A stretch of 64,000 nucleotides of DNA from Temnothorax longispinosus (Eukaryota; Arthropoda; Insecta; Hymenoptera; Formicidae): NCBI RefSeq assembly GCF_030848805.1, contig NC_092363.1, forward strand, positions 20,182,600 through 20,246,599. Reading direction: 5' to 3'. The position numbers were made by a program, and so were the translations under genes. The notes beneath the pieces are model-generated. The model had not been told where the DNA came from. It saw only the letters and a list, made by a program, of their open reading frames with translations, and did no database searches. Position 1 is the stretch's first letter. Each line of letters opens with the position of its first letter. Shown here piece after piece: positions 51,350 to 62,400 of the stretch.

Positions 51350-52500
51350 TCCTACAATCATTAAAATCTTGTTTTCTTACGGCATAAACGTATCATTTAG
51401 CAACGCGCGCGTGCTATAAAATACGTTAAATATAATAATTTGTGAAAGCTGTCAGATCAACCGATTACGTGCTTTTAATTAAAATTATTAATTTGATTAT
51501 TCAATCGAGGTGCAATGAAGAAACTTGTATTTTTTCATGTCCAGAATAGAAATATTATAGCTAAAGAATAGTTGTAGCAAGCATTTGCACATGGCAAAGA
51601 AATATTTTTCTCCCTTCATAAAAAATATATCCACATTTTTCATATTCATAAGTTTAATGAAATTCTACGTAAAGTAATTTTTTCTAAGTATAAAGTATAT
51701 TTGTCCAAAGCCGAGTATAATACGATAATATATCAAAGTTCTATTTTCATTTTCTTTGCAAAATTGTGAAAGATATGTATTATTAGTTCGTATCCATTTT
51801 CTTCCTTTGTATATTTTCAAGAAGAATTCCTAGCGTATACGATTAAAAAACCCTTCGAAAACAGTCCAGGTATAAGCACAACATGGTACAAGCATGAGTT
51901 AACCGTATATAATCATATAGGATATCGATTTAATAGAAAACGACAGCGTACCGGGATACGCTTAGAAGTTTATATAAGTCTCGCATATACGTACGCGTCG
52001 AGTAAGGGCACTCACGCAAGCTGACCGGGTAGCATTTCGTCACAGTCGCTGTGTGCAAGGTGTGTAATAAATCGTATCCTTCGCGACAAGGACATGCTGC
52101 GCATAGTGGTTATTACGAGAGCCGCGGGAGATAAATTAAAGATCGCAACAAAGAGGGACGAGTATGGCGCGTGGGCTGCTTCATTGTGGAAGGGTTAAAG
52201 TGAATTTACACGGTTCGCTTTTTTGTTATTCATGCTGATCGCGGGGATGAGAAAGAATATATTTTGTAAATAATTGTTTTAATAAATGATTGTTTCCGAA
52301 AAATTTGCTATCCGTATTGTGCAACGCGATAAAAGAAATGTCACTCTATTTAGCTACTTAAATGAGCGATACATCGGTAGATAAGTAAATCCTCGATTTT
52401 GATCAATTCTTTGATGAACGTTTATAAAACGTAACATATTATATAAATGGAAACTTGCAATGCTTGGCCTGAACGTTTAAATATGAATTAGATCCTTTAT
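51350..52500. other. AT-rich DNA then a small GC island
   Basis: AT-rich to about 51930. The stretch 51930-52230 is GC-richer and includes TTTATATAAGTC (TATA-like, 51971-51978), but no transcription unit could be built. The 15-mer CCAGGTATAAGCACA at 51866-51880 also occurs at the end of the transposon candidate at 58501; this is probably coincidence. Confidence 0.4.
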
Positions 52501-52509
52501 GAGTACAGA

Positions 52510-54240
52510 GTGTTACGTATGAAGCATATATGCGGCTGCACAGTTTTTGCTAACATTGAAGTAAAATTTGCTTCAGGTAATTCACGACCAAGTTCGCCGA
52601 GAGTGAACTGCGTAAGTTTGCCTTTACGATCGAGAGAACATCCACCGACCGCACCTACCGGGTCGATTCTGCGGTTCGTGCGTTGTATATATTTCGCGGT
52701 GAGCTCCTTAATTATTGTCCCGCGTTACACGCATTAAATCGGCCGGAGAGAAAAAGGGAAAGAAAGAACCGCGCATTGTTTTCGCCTGGGACTTTCTCTC
52801 GGCGGATCTCACGAATCATGCGCACGTACCGAATCGCCGAAGGAATAAGTGCGGCCGAAATTACCGCGACCGGCCGTTAACGATTGCAATCGTGATAACC
52901 GCGTGTCGGCAGCAGGAAAACGAGATTTGTAATATCGATCAGGTATTGATATCCCTCGAAGGTGCACCGGGCCAAGCCTCGGATTGGACTTGATAGGAAA
53001 AACGGCCCGGCGTGGCACGACCCCGCGAGAAGATCGGATCGCGCGCAAGGAACGAAAGTTTCCGGCTTTTTGAGCGAGCTTGTTAACCGGGGTTTAACAG
53101 TCGCGTTCGTTAAAGGTGCATTACACGCATTAAAGTTGCATGCGTCGACCGCTGCATCTACTTTTACATCTTGCGTGCAGGAACAACTGTTCACGATCTA
53201 TGTATCGCGGTTTATCCGAACGCTCGTGAAGTGCTACGGCGCCACGGCGCGGCGTTGCAAAGCGTGTCGTATAGAGTGGGTGAAAGCGATCGACCTGAGA
53301 GACATTATTTAATATCCCAAGTCGTGCGTACGTTGTCGCGGAAAAAACGACTTGTTTAGCTAGCATTACTTGAAAGATTCGAAAATCGCGCGGCCGCTCG
53401 CTCGCTCGTGCGAAACGAATTGCAACTCTCGACCGTTTCGGAGAACGTACCAGTTATCCGACGCATATATATGTACGAAAAATAAGTACAACGCAACCCG
53501 CGCTTATCATATTGGGTCTCGATTCGTCCAACCTCGTTCAATATACATTACAACAGATTACATGGTTTTGCCATTGCACCTTTCAATTACGAATTTTTTA
53601 GTGAAGTTGGAACTGACTTTTTGCGAATAAGAATTTAATACAAGGCCATTCGTGTTAATTTTCTCTTTATTTAAATTTCTGAGTAACTAGATTTGAAATA
53701 AGAACCGCTACAAATTATTTATGGGGGGTAGCGATGATGGACTATCTTGCCCACACATTCGCTTGTATCGCCATTATTTATCGCATGGTTTCTCACAGTC
53801 TCAGCCGATTACGAAATAGAAACCGATTTAATAAGTTCGCAGAATATTAAATTTTCGCACGACTATTATATTAAACTTATTGCTTTATCGATGTTTTACA
53901 TATTTAGTGTAATTACGCGATAATTATAATATGGGAATCGGATTCTGTTTCGCGTGATAAAGTCTGATGAGCGAAAGAACTACCGAATTGTTTCCGTTTC
54001 GGTACGACCCTTTTCTCGCGGGTCGACGTCACGATGGAAACTCTTACGTAAATGCAATCGTGCGCGTAGGCACGAGTGCACCTGCGTGCATATGTATATG
54101 TATAGAGTATGTATATAGAGCGGAACCATGCGAGTCCAGTAAAATATACAAAAAATTTCGAGCGAAAAGAGAGGGAGAAAGTAAATGCATGAGGCACAAT
54201 TATTAGCTCGTTGATTGACAAACTGAACTGACATTACTTG
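52510..54240. promoter_or_regulatory. Long CpG-rich region, candidate regulatory DNA, no credible gene
   Basis: From about 52560 to 53560, and again at 53920-54220, the sequence is CpG-rich and stops are sparse, giving more than a dozen overlapping open frames of 60-116 codons on both strands. None has a domain, signal peptide or shared splice structure, and opposing frames are equally long, the signature of GC content rather than coding. A single-exon gene is not supported. An enhancer cluster or the promoter of a transcript outside the window is possible. Confidence 0.25.
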
Positions 54241-54244
54241 CTAA

Positions 54245-55340
54245 AAACTTATCGCCAAGAAATATAGTCTGCAATTATATTGCAAAATTATATCGCAAAG
54301 TCATAATTATAAGTCAGAATAAATCTGAAACCGGACTACTAATTGACGATTAGTGACATTAAATTTTCAAAAAAGAAACAATTTTTATATATTATTTCTC
54401 TAATTTAATGCAAATTAGTGCAAATTAGGTAAGCTTAGTTATACAAGAATGTTTATTAACGATTTTCTTTTACTTCCAGCCGATTTCTTCGTGCGTAAAA
54501 TTATTATAAATAGATCTTTTTATAAGAAATTTGAAAGCTTTTCCGCAAATTAAAATTTAAAAACGTGAATTAACAATTTTATGTTGTATCCAGTTTTAAA
54601 TGATCTTTGACAAAATTTTAATCTTAACTTTAATTACATAAATGTTTGATAGCGAACATTACTAATGTCTTGCTCAAAGAATCTATAGTCAAGAGAGAAA
54701 ATAATACTAGTAATAATTTCAAAACGCCCGTTACACGCATAAAGATGCATAAAATGTAAATTTTTGTGAAAGGAAAAACAATAGCAACTCGTTATCTTAA
54801 TGTTTGGTGACTAGAAATGCAGGATGTTGGTCACTTCCTGTAAATGTAACAGCCTCGCAGATGGTTTTACGATTTCCGCGGTAATTCGCAATTACTCATC
54901 GCGTATATATATGTGATGTATTTACCAATTGGTCTGGTTTGACATAAAATTGGCAGCACGCCAAGTAGATATCTTTTTGGTTTCTTACAGAGCATTCTTT
55001 AGTATTCAACGCTGCAGTCTCAAAGAAACTGCAGATCAAAATAGATATAAATAGAAATTCATCATAAATGACCAAAAGGCGTTCACTTTAATATTAATAA
55101 TAAATAATACTAGTAATAATTGTATTGCCTGTTTGATATTTTACAAGACTGACATATGTATACATGAAAGTGAAGAAAGAGATACATTCAAAAGGCGAGA
55201 ATATTGCTATACTTAACACGTTTCACCGCCAAGCGTTTTCGCTCACGACAATTGAATTATTTTACTAAAAAGAACAATAAAATAGTAATAAATTTATACT
55301 ATTGAATTGCACAGAATTATAATACGTATTTATTTGACTA
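54245..55340. other. AT-rich non-coding DNA
   Basis: GCAAATTAG is tandemly doubled near 54410-54428, followed by an AGGTAAGC donor-like site. Otherwise no feature is recognised. Confidence 0.5.
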
Positions 55341-55346
55341 TCGCTT

Positions 55347-55415
55347 CATGATGCTCACTGATGACCGACAAGACATAAACGAAAAGCTCAGTGCTGGTCA
55401 TCGGTGACTGTCATG
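55347..55415. other. Pre-miRNA-shaped hairpin, 69 nt
   Basis: CATGA-TGC-TCACTGATGACC (55347-55366) pairs with GGTCATCGGTGA-CTG-TCATG (55396-55415): 12 consecutive pairs (one G-T wobble), a symmetric 3-nt internal loop, and 5 more pairs, around a 29-nt loop. Stem, bulge and length are compatible with a small microRNA precursor or another structured RNA. The mature sequence matches no miRNA I know. A chance inverted repeat is the main alternative, and strand cannot be decided. Confidence 0.35.
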
Positions 55416-55419
55416 CCGA

Positions 55420-56600
55420 TGAATATGTTAACTGTAGTAAAAAATATAAATGAAATAAAATAAAACAAAAGATATAAAAAAGTAAAGATACAAAAAAGTA
55501 AAGATCAACATGAATTTATGAAGACTTTTATTTCAAACTAAAGAAAAATAAAATAGTAAATCGAGCAACAGCTGATTGAAATGGATGAGGAGAATTTAAC
55601 ATTTGGAAACAATGAATTAAAATATTTGATCGCAATATAAAAGAAAGCATCTTGGAATTTTATGGATCGATGTAATGAATAGGATAGTAAACCTTGATAA
55701 TAAATGTCTAGAATGGTGTTGGAATGAAATTTAGAATTTGTATGTCGGATTTTATACTATAATAAACTTTATGTGTCATTTTTCGAAGCTGTATCAATAT
55801 ACATATAACATAAAACCGTAGTTTAAATCATTCGCCAATTTTTTCTGTAGATTAGGATCAATATTGGCTAACTAGCCATCATTGAAATACAGTGCCTGAG
55901 TTGCAATCTTACATTTTGATCGCCGATGGCGAAAAACCTTCGACGCATTTCATTAAAAGCCTACGAAGCGAGTCGTGTTTAAGATAGTAGTTAACATAGA
56001 AACTAACGTACGAATTAAAATGTCAACCAAACTAATCGCAAATGAGATATGCGATATGCAATTTTTCTTCTACCGAGTATGGCATTGACGTCCGTGAAGC
56101 GGATTTACATAGCTGACGAAATTCAAAATTGCGAAATGTCGCATTGCATAATAAATACCGGCAAATACCGTCCGTCGCAAATGTCGCGGAATAAAAACAT
56201 AATCTGTGCAACGCACCGCATGCCAGCGATCCGATTATGCAACGGCGTATGCAAAAACGCACGTATAGGAGGAGAGCAATGAAAAATTGTTTTCGCCGGA
56301 AGTAATGCGATCTGATCAACGAATCGTACGCCACGCCGCGCAACTGCAAAACTTCGCAGCCTGATCCATATTCAAATATACGGTATCGGTATGAGAACGT
56401 ATAGAAGAAAGTCGTAACGTTTTTATGGCGTCTGTATCCGTTTCCCAGGTACTTGCAAATGTACGTGCGGAGGAATGCGCCGCGCGTGCGCACGCAATCC
56501 TCTTTAAAGTACGTTCCTTTTAAAAATTTATGATATTTATAAACGAATTAATAACGCTCAATGCAAACGTAAGTGTATAGCTCGTGAATTAAATGAAAAA
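55420..56600. other. A-rich stretch and GC-richer island
   Basis: A 16-bp unit (AGATAYAAAAAAGTAA) is tandemly doubled at 55470-55501. The 55920-56500 segment is GC-richer and is open for 153 codons on the minus strand (56032-56493). That translation is rich in R, C, Y and F, lacks a domain, and is opposed by a plus frame, so it is not called as a gene. Confidence 0.4.
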
Positions 56601-57230
56601 TGTGTTCTATGTCCGCACGAGATAAATAAAATGATTCTTGTATGTGGAGGGCAACGTTGCAACTCTGATAATTTCAGGCGCTGAAGAAGTCATTAAACCG
56701 AGCGATATCTTCATCGCTTTTGAAGACCGTATGCACTTTCTCGTGACTGGAGTTTTTAAAGGTGCTTGCGGCAATAAACGCGATGTGCATGTAATTGTTG
56801 TGTATCTGCTAATTATACTTTTACAGGTAAAATACGTACTAAACATACATTCCGCTTTCCTACCATGCTATTATTCACGCATTGCACTTTTGTACATCTT
56901 CCTGAAGAAATCTTGCAGCGTATTTTTACAATTGCTAGTAATAAAGAAATCTCCGAACTGGAAACTTGGATTTATCAAACGCGATGTTTTAGCTGAATAC
57001 GTTAAAGAAACATCTGCAATAATTGTACGCAATTGACAATTAAGAAAATTTATATATGTATAACAATAAAAGAAAAGATTTTAATTACAATTTATCTAAC
57101 ATATAATATAAAAATATAGGTATTACACGATTTTTCTGCCGTAATCTTGTAATTTTTAACTGATCGGACACCAGAAACTTAAATAAAGCTATACATATCT
57201 TTCTTAACACATTTTACATCCTTGCTGCCA
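56600..57230. other. Unresolved open frames, possible exon, no family recognised
   Basis: On the plus strand, TGATAATTTCAG ends at 56678 and opens into a frame (GAEEVIKPSDIFIAFEDR and on) that runs to a stop at 57036. The first part reads like a globular protein and the later part is hydrophobic. Near 56826 the frame passes TTACAG followed by GTAAAATACG. On the minus strand a 79-codon frame covers 56607-56846. Given the length of the window a frame of 132 codons is expected about once by chance, so this is noted but not called. Confidence 0.15.
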
Positions 57231-57239
57231 GTAGCCTTT

Positions 57240-58490
57240 ACACTCACAAACTCGCCCATTTATTGTCCCTTTTCTCTTGTTTTCTTTTTTTTTTTGTAAC
57301 TAAGGACTTGTCGAGGAGGGAAACGGTTTCGAAGCGGCGCGGCGGCACTTCGTTACCGCTGGTGTCTACCATCGCGGAATGCACGCTACCTTGTAAGGAC
57401 TTGCGTGTTACGCGCAGAGGGATTGCCGCGTGTACGTGCTTACATCATGGTGGCGGGCAGGCGGAGAAAACGAAGAGATGCTGCGCTTATCCGCAATATA
57501 TATGCAGAGCGTTCGTGTCCGCGAGCACGTGCTGTCCTACTGCATGTGTCCCTGCTTGCTGAAAACTTATCTTCGCCTGACCCAGCAGTAAAACACTTGC
57601 TTGTGGAAAACGTAAATTTTACGTAAAACGCAATAAAAATGAATAAATTAAATAAATAATATCTAATCCTGCAAAACAAATCACCAATAAAGATTTAATT
57701 ATAAAAAAAAGAAAATTTAACGTACACGTTAACTCTGATTAAAAAGTTAAGCTGATTATAGAAAAGGAAGAAAAGAAAAAGTAAGAAAGAGAAGAAGAAA
57801 GAGAAGTAATTTAAATGACGTAATAAATCTGATAAATTTATTTGAATTTGTCGATTTGAGGATTATCGTATTTTGTTACATTTCTTTATATAAGTACGAG
57901 GAAGTTTAGAATAAGAATATTTCCGAACTATAGATCCTAATTTTCCATTTATAGCAATAATGAGCGTTATGTTACACGGGTTTTACAAAGTATCAGAGTA
58001 CCCTATACAACTCCAAACATATGATTTGATAATGTTATTTCCATTTTTCCCAGGTTTTACCTATATTATTTTCCTCACACTAGATAATTTCACATTATTG
58101 CTTCTACATGTTTGAATTCCACGTGGAAAGCAACATGACCTTCCCACGATAACGCCGAGCGGGAGAGCACAAGATCGGCGAATGTGTGCGTCGTATAATG
58201 CGGGTGACGCGGCTTTTGCGGTGCGTTACGCCTTGTGGAATGCAACGATAGACGGCGGGAACGACGAGGACGACAACGTAAGCCGCGTTCCCCATAGCAA
58301 ACCCTTATGCACGTGTATGAGATTTTATCTCGCGTCTCGTACGTCTCCGCCGAGAGCTGATATTGCGCGCACTATAAAGATCCGAAAGCCAATTATGCCG
58401 ATCGGCGGCGTTTGCATACCGGAGCAAATGCATGTCTACGTCTCCTTGGAAATTTCGCGGCGATTGAAATATAGGTATAGCCGTTTCAAG
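57240..58490. promoter_or_regulatory. Two CpG-containing islands separated by AT/purine-rich DNA
   Basis: Islands at about 57290-57610 and 58110-58490. Between them lies a polypurine tract (about 57758-57807). Open frames in both islands overlap on both strands and carry no domain. The 156-codon frame at 58182-58652 crosses into the transposon candidate, and its FYKRFSETF-type repeats simply translate the AAACGTTT motif repeats. Confidence 0.25.
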
Positions 58491-58499
58491 ACCACTATG

Positions 58500-59418
58500 C
58501 CCAGGTATAAGCACATACACATTTCAGAAATGTTTTATAAGCGTTTTTCCGAAACGTTTTATAACCGATTTCTAGAAACGTTTCTTACAAGTAAAAATGT
58601 CCTTCGGAATGTCATTCGAAAAACGTTCGTTGAAACGTTTTTTTTTCGATAAAACAATGTTTAAAAAACTATTATAGAAACGTTTTGTTTTAATGATAAA
58701 GACATTTTAGATAAAGACATTTAAAATTCCTACTTTTCACGTTTTTTGAACGTGTTTATGACGTGGTTATGTCTTTGAGACATGCGTGAGAATGTTCTAG
58801 AAGCTTTATGCATATACCATCTATGACGTCTATTTTTTTTTTTTCGAAAAAATTCCTGAACTGGTGCACATTCGTGCAATAAGTTAAAGTGAAACAAAAT
58901 ATATTTGTCTCACTCTAACTTAATATTGGATTACTGATGTGCACCAGTTCAGGAAGTTCTTCAAAACGGAACACACGTATATATAAATTTTCTTTCAATG
59001 GCCACGTTCAGCAGAACGTTTATTTTGCAACTGTTGGAAGTTTTTTAAACTCAGATTTGCCCGATGACAAATAGATTAAGATTAAGACCGATAGGACAAA
59101 ATTAATTTAAGTAAATAAGTGGATATATGTGCATGGATAAAATGATTTATTTTGTGCAATAATTAGTGCAATATAAATTTAAATGTTTCAAAAAAGGCTA
59201 TTAATGCTATTATATGTATAGATAAAGCAAATTATAATTTTGAAAGGAAAAATTAAACAAATAGGTACTTTTGTTAACTGTAGAAACGTAAAAAATACGT
59301 TTCTTAAATCATGGTTTTAAAAACATTTTTGTTCAAACGTTTCTTAATGGTTCTTTACGGTTATGAAACTATGTATACGTTCAAAAAATGTATATGAAAC
59401 TAATGTGTGCTATCTGGG
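58500..59418. mobile_element. Non-autonomous DNA transposon candidate with CCCAGRTA..GCACA ends
   Basis: The left end reads CCCAGGTATAAGCACA. The reverse complement of the right end reads CCCAGATAGCACA, the same sequence with a short indel, and both continue into TTTC-containing sequence. The subterminal regions hold repeated AAACGTTT motifs (58552-58559, 58576-58583, 58633-58640, 58678-58685 on the left; 59335-59342 on the right) plus an AGAAACGTA / TACGTTTCT hairpin at about 59282-59304. Clustered subterminal motifs of this sort are typical transposase-binding repeats. There is no transposase frame. No convincing target duplication was found, so boundaries and family remain provisional. Confidence 0.5.
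58853..58955. mobile_element. 103-bp hairpin nested inside the transposon candidate
   Basis: TTCCTGAACTGGTGCACAT (58853-58871) is exactly inverted at 58937-58955. Inside it AAGTTAAAGTGAAACAAA and TTTGTCTCACTCTAACTT form a second, imperfect stem around ATATA. It may be a small MITE inserted into the larger element or the element's own central hairpin. Confidence 0.65.
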
Positions 59419-59419
59419 T

Positions 59420-62400
59420 GGAGTCGTACTTTTCAGAGATACAATAACTCATCAATCAAAGTATCAAAATTTTAGAATGATTACTTCTAACGTCTACATA
59501 TGTGCACTATTAGATAAAACAACGTAACATTATTATCTCAAAAATAAAAAGAATAGCCCATAATCATTATTCATGTTATTCGTTAAACCAATTATTTTTA
59601 GTAAAATTGACATTTATGTATATATGCGTTGATTATTCATTCAATTTTAATATTTTTTTATCATTACTAATTTAAATTTATTATTTAATGAAATTAACAG
59701 CTTTCGTTTAATTGAAAGATGAAATTTTATTTGGTAATGAGTTAATGAGAAATGTATTGACCCTTCATGCCTAATATATGTGTGTCTAACATTAACTGAC
59801 TTTAACTACTAGTACTATATTATTTGCATTTGTTATGTGTACACTTTTTTATGGCATAAAATAACATGAATATGTTTCATGATACTGAACACAGTATTAC
59901 GTTTCACATAAATAAAATTGTTGAAAATCTCTTCCTCTAAATATTGTATTTATGTTACTTAACGAATGAAACGATGCTAGATGTGCATCGCCAAAATGCA
60001 TCGGCGAAATACACTGCACAAGTACTGTAGGCGACGTTCGAGGCTGACGCTACGCACGGGCGCCTCGAGTGAAAATCGTAATTAATCATTCTCGAACACG
60101 TGTGGGAGCGCGAACAATCGCTGATTGACGGTTCTCTGCGCCGGGCAATCACTTAATCGCCCCTTTGAAAATCTCTCTCCCATTTCACGACGATCCCCTG
60201 TGATTTCTGCATGCCGCAAGTTGCCCCAATGAGTATGACAATACCGTCCATTATGCGACAGGGTCGATCAATCATATTCACATTAACAGAAATTGAACGA
60301 AACCAATTTCAAAGGCATATATCTATCTCGCTTTTCCGCGATGCTAATTGATTATTATCGTGCGATTCCGTCAATTCGAAACAATGATAAGTTTACAGTC
60401 TAACTTTTAGCAGTTTAATCTTTTTTTTTTTTTTAAGTTATTTACAGCAAACGAAATACAAAGGTATAAAAGAAAATCTAAATAAAAATTGATATAATAG
60501 TGTTTTTTATCTAAAATATATACATGTGGCTTTATTTTAATTATTTACTACAAATTCTTTTATTCATATATACTAAATTCTTTTAATTTTTTGTAAGTTC
60601 TTCCTATTCGGATATATATTGTTAAAAAGAGAGATTTACCTCTTATGTTATATATAAGCGCACAAAATTATTATATTCAAAAGAAAAGACGAGTGTCGGA
60701 TACGGACTTCAAAGTAATCAATATCCATTTATTTCCGAATTGATTTAATTTAGCCGAAAGCAAGCATTCGGTAACGCCCTCGATGAGTCGCGATTCTTAT
60801 CGCAAAAGACGAAACGCAACCCGCTCGTTAAATTCATTAAGGAACTGCGAAGTAACTTTGTCCTTTCCTCTTTGATACTCGAAATACCGGTAAGAGATAT
60901 CAGGAGTAGATACTAATATCCTATGTGTCCGCCAGCATTTACGTAATATTGCATGTGCTTACGTACATGTGTACTTCTAGACATTATAAAAATTAATCAA
61001 GTGTTTATTCTATATATTTCTCGTTTTTCTCACGTAACGCTACTGATAACAGAATCTCAATATAGGGTATAAAATGTTATTTGCAAAATAAAGATAATGT
61101 CATTAATTAGGCTATCGTCTGACCGTCTGTGTATTAAATAACCACATACGTAATGTTCATAATATCTCAGCGCAACGCTGTGAAACCAGTTAATCTAATA
61201 GCCTTGCTTCATGAAAAGAATATATGAGTAAAAGTCAAGAAACTACGGAATTGACACATTCGATATTAAACATAAGGAAAAATTAGTATAAAAAAATTAT
61301 TTTGAAATGAATATTTACTTCAGTTCTACTTATAATCAATTTTTTTAATTGTTAATTACGAGTTTTGAGCACAATTTCTAGAAAAATATGCAATTGTTTT
61401 ATGCTGTTTTGGCTAATATTAAAAAATATTGTAACACAAATTAAGGAACACTTGTCTCATTTTGCATATTTTTCAGTTGTATTCTTTCTTTCATATCAAA
61501 TAATTACTCGAAAAGATTTGTAAGATCTTAATTAGTTCTTACGAGCGCATTTTTTGTGTGTTATCTTTAAAAGTCATTCCACGCTTTCAATCTAATTACG
61601 AAATGTACCGTGAAATGCCACCTGGCCATTCTACAACGGCAGCACCTCTTATATCACGATCAACTAGAACGCTGTTTTGAGACCCTACAACGACGGTATC
61701 CGCATAAAACGTGCATTTATTCGTTAAACCAGTTTCGTTAGTATCGAGTTAAACGCACAGCTATTTGATGCCTATGTAATGACTCATTAGATATAAAACT
61801 CATACTTCTGCCTCTCAGTGCACTTTGCACAATGTCTCGTAGTATCTATAATTATCAAATTCACATCCTTAACCCGTGACTGTTTGGGGTTACGAGCGCA
61901 ACGCTCAGATTAAAAGTTTTCTCATTACTCAGCGAAACAATTGCAAAATATAAATAGTCTTTTTTATGTCAGTTTGCATATAAAGTCCATCATTCTCTTC
62001 ACATGTATAAATAACTTGTAAATCTTGTCAACTTCAGAATCAAATTTGTCAAGTATGATCGCTGATCTTGTTAATTTCCCACGAGAAATTCCATTTGTCA
62101 AGAAAGAATGATTTATGGCTGACAGAACCTGAAATAGGAAACAAAACGTATCATATATCGGATATATTTCTGTTCCAGAGAGATGAAGTTATTTAAGAAG
62201 TGCAATTAGTATTGCATTGTGCATTGTGATGATAGAAAAAAATGAAGAAAAATAATGAAAAAAAATTTGATTTTATTCGTAATTCTTCTTATTCAGTACT
62301 GTTGATTCTGACAGGATAATATAATGTAATATAAATGTGATTAATGTGTGTGTAATAATTATTAAATATTATGTAAACATTAATGAGAAAATTTATTAAT

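Noticed and set aside
51436..51460. Similarity to bantam (TGTGAAAGCTG)
   Set aside because: The bantam seed GAGATCA is absent upstream and no foldback surrounds it.
51866..51880. 15-mer CCAGGTATAAGCACA shared with the transposon end at 58501
   Set aside because: A single 15-bp match is about what chance yields in 64 kb. The similarity stops there and no second end was found near 51.9 kb.
52510..53630. Many 60-116-codon frames on both strands
   Set aside because: Equal-length frames on opposite strands in GC-rich DNA indicate composition, not coding. No splice model links them.
56032..56493. 153-codon minus-strand frame
   Set aside because: Near chance expectation for the longest frames in a GC-richer patch. 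Composition is unusual (R, C, Y, F-rich) and no family is recognised.
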